Shown: piece after piece, positions 56,698 through 64,000 of the stretch
Layout: every line of letters begins with the position of its first letter
Numbering within the stretch: the stretch's first letter is position 1
Assembly: GCF_964340395.1 (NCBI RefSeq)
Contig: NC_135552.1
Coordinates: 27,810,181 to 27,874,180, forward strand
Direction of reading: 5' to 3'
Length of the DNA: 64,000 bases
Source: Glandiceps talaboti
Taxonomy: Eukaryota; Hemichordata; Enteropneusta; Spengelidae
Program-made: the position numbers and the translations under genes
Notes under the pieces: model-generated
What the model was told of the DNA's origin: nothing
The model's input: only the letters and a program-made list of their open reading frames with translations
Databases searched by the model: none

Positions 56698-59600
56698 GGC
56701 CAGTGATGTTGAAGCCACTGATCAATCGTTGCTTTCGATCGCAAGGTCATCAGTGGAATTATTTGGACTACTGTAACCCAAACTATTGTACAGGATACCT
56801 GACACACCTTTACTCTGAGGAAGTGTTAACTTATTGGTATAAGAACGAACACATTCAGCTTGTATGTACTATTCATATGCTAGTTTAGGGGCCCATTTTA
56901 CCACTGCCAGCCATGGTAAAATGGGATTTTACCACAGTTATTATCCAATCAGAATGGCGCATAGTAGCATGATATAATATAAACAGTATTTTGACATATC
57001 ACCTTCTTGTCCCACTTTTAATTACTGTAAAATAATTATTAATAATCTAGACATCTTGGTAGGTAATCTTATATAGCCTCTTTGAGGCGTTCTCATCAAT
57101 ATACTGTACCAGAAATAGTGCAGTAAAAATAATAACATTTGCCCACTGCCACCACCACAGACGCCATAAAAGTATAGAATATTGTAAGCTGCGAAATGTA
57201 CATTATTTTTCAAGAAAATATGGCAATAAATGATTTGGAAATTGCCATGGTTTTACACCAGTACCTACACTACAGACATAACTGGAAAAAGTCCATGCAT
57301 CAAATTTTCTCAAAAACAGTCCTTCAGCAGTGTGTACAATGTGATGATATCAATGGTTTCTTGATGACTCATGTATTTTCCAATGCCAAATGAAAATACT
57401 GATTACAAATAATCACTCAAGTTCATTACTAGAATCAGATATTGAGTTTTTAATTTTAAATTGACAGGTAATTAAAAAGTAGACACTACATGTACATGTC
57501 ACTTAACCTTTGACATCACAGTGACATGGAAGGGTACACTGATAAATATGACGTCATTTAAAAAATACACATGATTGGAAGAAACTGCTTTTCTGTCTTA
57601 CAGTTACATGTATATCACAAATGGTTGATGAAATAAAGCAGACATTTTGGCAAATAATAACGTCTTAGAATTATATACCGACCTGATTATGAAATTAGAA
57701 AATACAAAATAATAAATTGTGTTGTCTAATTGAAACCAAACATGAAGTGTGTCATTACATGTAATTCACATATTCCAAGGCCATGATAAAACCACTTGTG
57801 AATTTTCTACTTTTCTCACAGTACAGTACAAATTCCTTGAGAGCCTCTGTTTTGCCTGAAGACCTGAAAAATAATATATTACTAAGTATTAAATGTGTTT
57901 AAAAACCAGACTATATGTTTCTGAAGTCATCAAGTCATCTTCTGAATGCAAATGTACATGTATTAATATATGAAGACAAGAGAATAGAGAGACCTTGAAA
58001 TAGTCTTAAAGAAAAAATTGATATTTGCTCAAATTTATTTGAAATGATTTAAAACAGACTTTTTGAAAATGTGCTTGTTTGAAAATGTACTGTGTTTTTG
58101 TTTGCTGTACTGTAGTTCCTACAGTCAGATATGACTGAATCCAGTGCAGAGTTCAAGCTGTGGTAAGATTTCCCTGTGTTTTTGATGTAGGCCATTAGCA
58201 TGTAAAATGTACCTGAGTAGGCAGTTCCCCTGATATTTACCAGATTTTCCTGAGATATGATAGTTTATAATTTATAAAATAAGTGTCTTTTATCAGATTT
58301 CTCCCTCTCTGTTAAAGCCTCAGCAAAAAGTTAAAACATTCCTTCCTAGATGTTAGTGTGATCTTTGCCTCGATGCTTGCTGTGATAAAGTCCCTTATAT
58401 TGTCCTGCCAGACTTGTATGTTTTCCCCAAGGATAGCAATATTCATGTCGATGTATTCCCAGATGGAGATGCTAATATTATAATCACGGCGATAAGATTG
58501 TTTATTGGTTCATATACAAATGAAGAATGAATGACACAAAGAAAGGAAGAATCCATCATAGCGTTAGAGTACAAGTTTTATTAGTATTATCGGAATCTTA
58601 AAAACCGCATCCTTTGAAGTTTAGTGTCAATTGATGAAAGTAGTAATACCTTGTATATTTCAAGATTGTCCATTTCCTTGAATATATTGCTGTATCAAGG
58701 CCATGGGAAATTTAACATGTACACCTTGTTTGTCTATTTCAATGTCTTATCAAGCACTTGATGTTGATAATTAACAAAGTACTTCTGTCATCCATCTATG
58801 CCCTATAATTTAGTTTTCAAGTTACATGTACATTTAGTCGCTATCAGTAATTCGCCATTTTCCAAAATGTCTGCCATATTATTTTGCAATAGATGTTGAC
58901 CAAGACCATGTTCTAGAAGTATTCAAGTACTTCATGTTACATGTACTTGTATCAGACACAGATACTTGGTGTTCCAAATCTTTAATTCAAATATTTTACA
59001 AATATAAGCGAGTTGCAATAAATACACAGTGTAAACTAGACCAAAATAGTGATACTTGTCATTTAGTATTTATGCATGTCAAATATGGATGAATTTATAA
59101 ACATGTACATGTTTCATGTAAAAACTAATAATTATCTCACAACAGAATGCAAGAAAAGAAATTAAGAAGAACATCTCAATTCATAATAACACTCCAGACA
59201 TGAAAAATCAAATAGACTACATGAAGTCAGGATTTGCAAATAAGCTTACACTGATTTTGTAAGAACCAATGCAGACAGTGGAAGACTTATATGGCAGCCT
59301 CAACTAGGCCCCAAGGTAGTCACTGAAGTAAAGTGAAGGCTATCTGAGGTATACTTTAAAAAGAAACACTAGTCTGATTTGAAAGACAGCAATTTAATTA
59401 TGTAGATTTTACAAAGATAGTGAGGAAACCTAATATATTTATATCTTATCTTCATATGAAAATTTCAATAGTTTTTGTGCAGAATTATGATATTGAATAA
59501 ATATTTTAACATCAGACAATATATTAATGAGAAACTTTCATTGAAGATTTTTTGTGATGACTCAGTATAGATTTACTGTAAAGCCATTGCGTAGAGTTAC

Positions 59601-60129
59601 ACCCATTAAAATGAAGTAAATTTGAGGTATTTATACAGAACTATTTCTGATCTCAAAGTCTGCCCTAATTAAAATTATCGCAACAAATTTTGTTTGTCTC
59701 TTAAATCACATTTTATATCAGACTCCATGCTGGAGTACTAGCACTCATAATTTCTAATAATTGTGTACTACATTGTACTTATCTAAAATGTATAAGCATT
59801 ACCTCAGAATGATATATTCATTAAAGTAATGAAAATTATTATCTTAAAAAATGTTAAATGATTTTCAGAGTGTCTCAGAGTCCAGCAGAAATAAATAGAT
59901 TGAGATGGTTTTATCACTGACTTGTAGATTTTGTTGTTTGGTTAGGTACATGTAGTCGTCGTCTTGAACTGAATATAAAATGTAAAACCTGATCAGATAT
60001 CATAACATCCTTTCATTAAAGGAAGGATTTGTTGTAGTTTTGGCCATGAAATGACCAAATTGTCCTAATTATATGAAATCCTAATAACCAATCAAATCAC
60101 CTTCATTAGAAAGGTCCATAGTATTCATA

Positions 60130-60373
60130 GAGGCACCTTAACTGTTACTGTTTAGGCACCCCAACTGTTATAGGCACCATAACTGTTACATTTAGGCACC
60201 CCAACTGTTATAAGCACCATAATTATTATGTTTAGGCACCCCAACTGTTATAAGCACCATAACTGTTACTGTTTAGGCACCCAACTGTTATAGGCACCAT
60301 AACTGTTACTGTTTAGGCACCCAACTGTTATAGGCACCATAACTGTTACGTTTAGGCACCATAACTATTATGT
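60130..60373. repeat. Tandem array of about 37-39 bp
   Basis: TTAGGCACCCCAACTGTTAT and AGGCACCATAACTGTTA alternate about six times with small length changes. Confidence 0.9.
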
Positions 60374-62039
60374 TGTCGCAGTCTTTTGTATTAAATGTCC
60401 CTGTCTAATGTATCATTACACAGCTCCCACTTCTCATTTATTGTTAAGTTTTTCCCACCTTATGTAATATTTATTTGGCAATCAATATATCTGATTTTCT
60501 AAAATAGAATGGGTGTACGTGCTGAACGTAGTGTACATGTAGTACTGAATATGGGGCAATGATTCTGATGTTTGAATTCCTATGGAGTTTGTACAGTCCT
60601 ATTGTACTATTCTGTGTCAAACCACTAAAGATCAGATGTCAGCATGATTAGTCACTGGTTCAGTTAGTGGGATAAAAACAGCTGACAAGTTAATTTATTT
60701 TCCTTACTTACATGTCTGGGTATCATTACCTTTGAAGTACTAAAAAGTAGATAATATATAATATTTTTATTGTATTTGCTACTGAGTGAATTGAATTTTA
60801 GAATTTGTTTTTATTTTATTTCTCTAAATTTAGTAGATTACTGATAGAGTTCTTCTGATAAACTTGTTGATAAAGTTTTAATCAATGCTGATATTGTAAT
60901 ATTTCTAATCATTAAATTCATCTATTAATCTAAATATGTACATATTCCGAAATATTGATTTACCAAAGGCATGTCTTCATTATGCATGACAGAAGTTGAA
61001 TACATGTCACAGCAATATCAGACACCCAGTGGCAATTTTCTCCCTTTCATTCTTCCCTATTAATACTAGTATATTTCATGTAAACAAAACATCCCAACAG
61101 TGCACCAGTGTTACCAGGTGACAAAGTCATCATTATTCTTATTATTTATTCAAGTATGTGACCTACCATGACCCCCGTCTTTGAATCCAGTGACCCAATG
61201 AAACCTAAAACCTGAAATAGTATGATCAAGAAAGTCTTTGCTAGATTGAGTAATTGTGACAGTTCCTTGTCAGCTTGTTGTCAATAATTGGGTAGTGCAG
61301 TCTCAGCAAGGAAAGATGAGTTAGCTTGTTGGACATGATCATTCCCTTGGAATACAGGCAGATAGCAGTGTGACTATGGCCCCTGGTAATTGGCAAGGAG
61401 TTGGGGTTTCAATGTTGTTGACAAGGTTGAATGGAAATAGAAGTTAATTTAAAGATTTCTCTAAAAGAAAAGTAGTGTGGCAGCTGCAAAACTGTTAATC
61501 CGTTGTGAGGATAATTGAAAATAAAAACATAGCACAAGTGTAGCTGCGTTGTAAAAGAAAGAAGGGAAAAAATACTGTAGAACTCAGGAGCTCTTTTGTT
61601 AATATTGTTGGTAAATGACATCAAAGAAAAGACTTGAATAACATCAAACAAAGCAAAGTGTGTGTTATTGATAGCTATAAGAATTTCTCTTTTTGCAGTG
61701 TGAGAGTTACAATCGTTGTGTCGTTGACCAATGATTTGTACCATGGCAACTGCTTCAAAATCCAAGGTGATGAGGCATGTAGACAGATTAATAATCATTT
61801 GATCGTTCTGTTTACATGTAGCTAATGTAATGAAAGATGAATGTGATGGTTAAAAAAACATGAAATTCAAGATGGTTGTACATGGAATTTAAGACAAAGC
61901 AAAATGCCAATCGCTGTTATCATCTTTATGAACAGGAAATAACATTTAAACCAAATGATATCGTCCAATCAGAAAGTAACAGTCACTTAATCTGCTTGTT
62001 TACTGGTATATTGCACTGTCAGTTAAAAATATGAATAAA

Positions 62040-62215
62040 CGGAATGGGAACTTGTTAGTTGCATTTTGATAAACGTGGAGAAAGGGATCTTGTTAGTTGC
62101 ATTTTGATAATCATGGAGAATGGGATCTTGTTAGTTTGAATTTTGATAACACAGAGAATGGGATCTTGTTCGTCACGATTTGATGAACGCCGAGAATGGG
62201 ATCTTGTTAGTTGCA
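62040..62215. repeat. Tandem repeat of about 41-44 bp, four copies
   Basis: GGGATCTTGTTAGTTGCATT and TTTGATAA...GGAGAA blocks recur in order with moderate divergence. Confidence 0.9.
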
Positions 62216-64000
62216 TTATGTTGTCACTTAGTGATAATGGCTATCAAGGAAATAACCAGAACTGGAAACTAATGCATTGAGTAATTCTTCCACATTTGTT
62301 TGTCAATCATTGGCATGAAGTACACAAAGACTTTAAAGATGCAGGTATTATGTACATGTATAGTACAGTACAGTACAGGTATGTTCAAGGGAAAGAAATA
62401 AACGAACAGAGATCTAACGATGCATGAACATCGACTATAGGTGCACTTAGCAGTGAATTCAATGTGCTAAGCACATTGTAATCATGCAAGTGATATAATT
62501 ACACCATCATTGATGTAATTTTGATGTGAACTGAAATCAATGATTTGATTGATTGATTGATAAATAAAGTTCAGGTTCAAAGGTCAGTAGAGTTACAAGT
62601 TTACAGGTATGTCTGAAAAATAAAATGCATGGTCTTTGCTGATCCCTTGGTCGTATTGTAGTAAACTGAAACTGTACATTGTACATCACATATATTTTTA
62701 AGGTGTACAATATGGACACCATCTTTCCTTTCTCGTATTTACATGAAAATTTGTCATACTCTGCCAAAGTAACATTTTCAAGACCAAAAGTATGATAGAT
62801 ATTACACAACAGTAATATATATAAGGTAGTTTTGACTTTTTGCATTACATGTAAGACTGCTTTCACAATGTGATGATCCTCTTACTATGAACTATTGCAG
62901 CAATTGAAATGTCTGTAGAGAATTAAAGACTATATGGAAATCAAAATTATACAGTTTAAAATGGGAAAGATGTAGAATATATATAAGATGTACTGAGAAT
63001 GGGTAAGAATTATGGTATAACAAAAGTTTCAGCTAAACATTTCAAAATAATTGCTTTTCCAACTTCACAATAGCCCAAAGACTTGGTTGGCTATTCAGCT
63101 AGTGTCATTAGCCTGGAAAAAAAAACCAGTGTGCTGTGTCAGATAGGCAAGTCTCTGGGCTACCTTCCCAGTCACTTGCTGTAAGTATAGACCAAGCAGT
63201 TGCATGACTGTATACTAAAGTGTTTTTCAGTGATATGAATTTAAATAAAGTGAGGAACATTAATTTAACATACGCATATACTCTGAACAAAATTTTACAA
63301 AATGATTGGTAGTATACCACTTAATTTAATTATATTTTATATCTGTCATGCCCTGAAACCTAACCTAACCTGAGATATCTGCCCTGATAACGTTAGATTG
63401 CTTGATATCGATTGAATAGTCTACTGTCAGGCACTTTCTGACAATCTGTAAGAGACATTAGTCATGTCAAATTTCTTTCTTCAACTTTAGACAGTAATGG
63501 AATTGACGACCCTTCATGGAAATCTACATAGCAGATTCTGCTATGAGAAGTGCCCTATGTTATATCTATAACACTCAGACTGACACACAGAATGTGGGCC
63601 TCTTGAAATATACAATTGTATGTTTGCAGTGATGTTCATTCCAGGACATGATAACCAGCTCCTATTGATAGTACAACTAATATATACCTACTGACCTTAA
63701 CTGATATATGTCACAGAATGTTGGCATTTTGAAACATACATTGTAATATTTACGGTGATGTTCATTCCAGGACATGGTAACCAGTTCCCCATAATCAACC
63801 CAGACTAGAAATAAACATGAAATGATAACAAATGAACGTAAATATTAAATCATATTCTGATTGAAATTTACACATAATTAAATACAAATTTGTAATAAGT
63901 TTGATTACGTTTGGATTATCCTGTTTACAGGAAATTAAAATGAATTTTTAATTTGACAGATATTGCAGGTCTGCCTGCAGTATTGGAATTCCAATAAAAA

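Larger units (their letters stand above)
47972..64000 (+). other. KIF5: KIF5 intron 1 (more than 16 kb, continues beyond window)
   Basis: No second motor-domain exon was found: I searched by eye for FDRVF-, QVYN- and GYNGTIFAYGQT-like coding on the plus strand. The stretch holds a 46-bp array (50326-50718), a strong hairpin (55961-56091), a small minus-strand frame (56515-56697), a poly-G run near 55513-55530 and short tandem arrays at 60130-60373 and 62040-62215. Nothing else supported was seen. Confidence 0.65.

Noticed and set aside
58122-58161. Possible small exon starting ATGACTGAATCCAGTGCAG
   Set aside because: It has a plausible donor but no similarity to KIF5 residues expected after ITIQ, and the acceptor is weak.
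61699-61765. Possible exon with acceptor TTTTTGCAG and a GTGATG donor
   Set aside because: Two frames have no recognisable similarity and one stops; it does not fit a KIF5 motor exon.

Overview
This is animal nuclear DNA. It is AT-rich, genes are split by GT-AG introns, promoters are CpG- and YY1-like, there is a 5' TOP ribosomal protein promoter, and introns are full of microsatellites, minisatellites and short inverted-repeat elements. The proteins are closest, from memory of the families, to invertebrate deuterostome or other marine invertebrate forms; I cannot name the species.

Four genes are recognisable, arranged as two divergent pairs. Pair 1 (about 6.2-10.3 kb): the first coding exon of a ceramide synthase 5/6-like gene (minus strand, remainder not found in the window) and a complete ribosomal protein L27 gene (plus strand, four coding exons plus one non-coding TOP exon, 136 aa). 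Pair 2 (15.5-48 kb): a complete dynactin subunit 2 (p50/dynamitin) gene on the minus strand, 13 coding exons over 31.7 kb, 402 aa with every splice phase agreeing, and head-to-head with it, 573 bp away, the first coding exon of a kinesin-1 heavy chain (KIF5) on the plus strand. The rest of the window to 64 kb is KIF5 intron 1 with no second exon recognised. One pair therefore joins a ribosomal protein with a lipid enzyme; the other joins a subunit of the retrograde motor adaptor with the anterograde motor.

The most unusual feature is inside DCTN2. Two large tandem arrays, about 73 copies of a 50-bp unit after exon 5 and about 31 copies of a 49-bp unit after exon 11, are each built from the last 27-43 nt of the exon, its 5' splice site and the start of the intron. 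The pre-mRNA would thus carry about 100 copies of two authentic exon-donor junctions. Three more tandem repeats lie within 35 bp of other DCTN2 exon boundaries. Intron 10 also holds a phase-neutral 84-nt candidate cassette exon encoding a very acidic peptide, and intron 6 holds a 700-bp piggyBac-like element with perfect 15-bp terminal repeats and TTAA duplications.

Regions without genes: 1-6.2 kb (probably ceramide synthase intron 1), 10.3-15.4 kb (between the convergent RPL27 and DCTN2 3' ends), the DCTN2 introns, and 48-64 kb (KIF5 intron 1). They hold simple repeats, hairpin/MITE-like elements and short tandem arrays, listed below.
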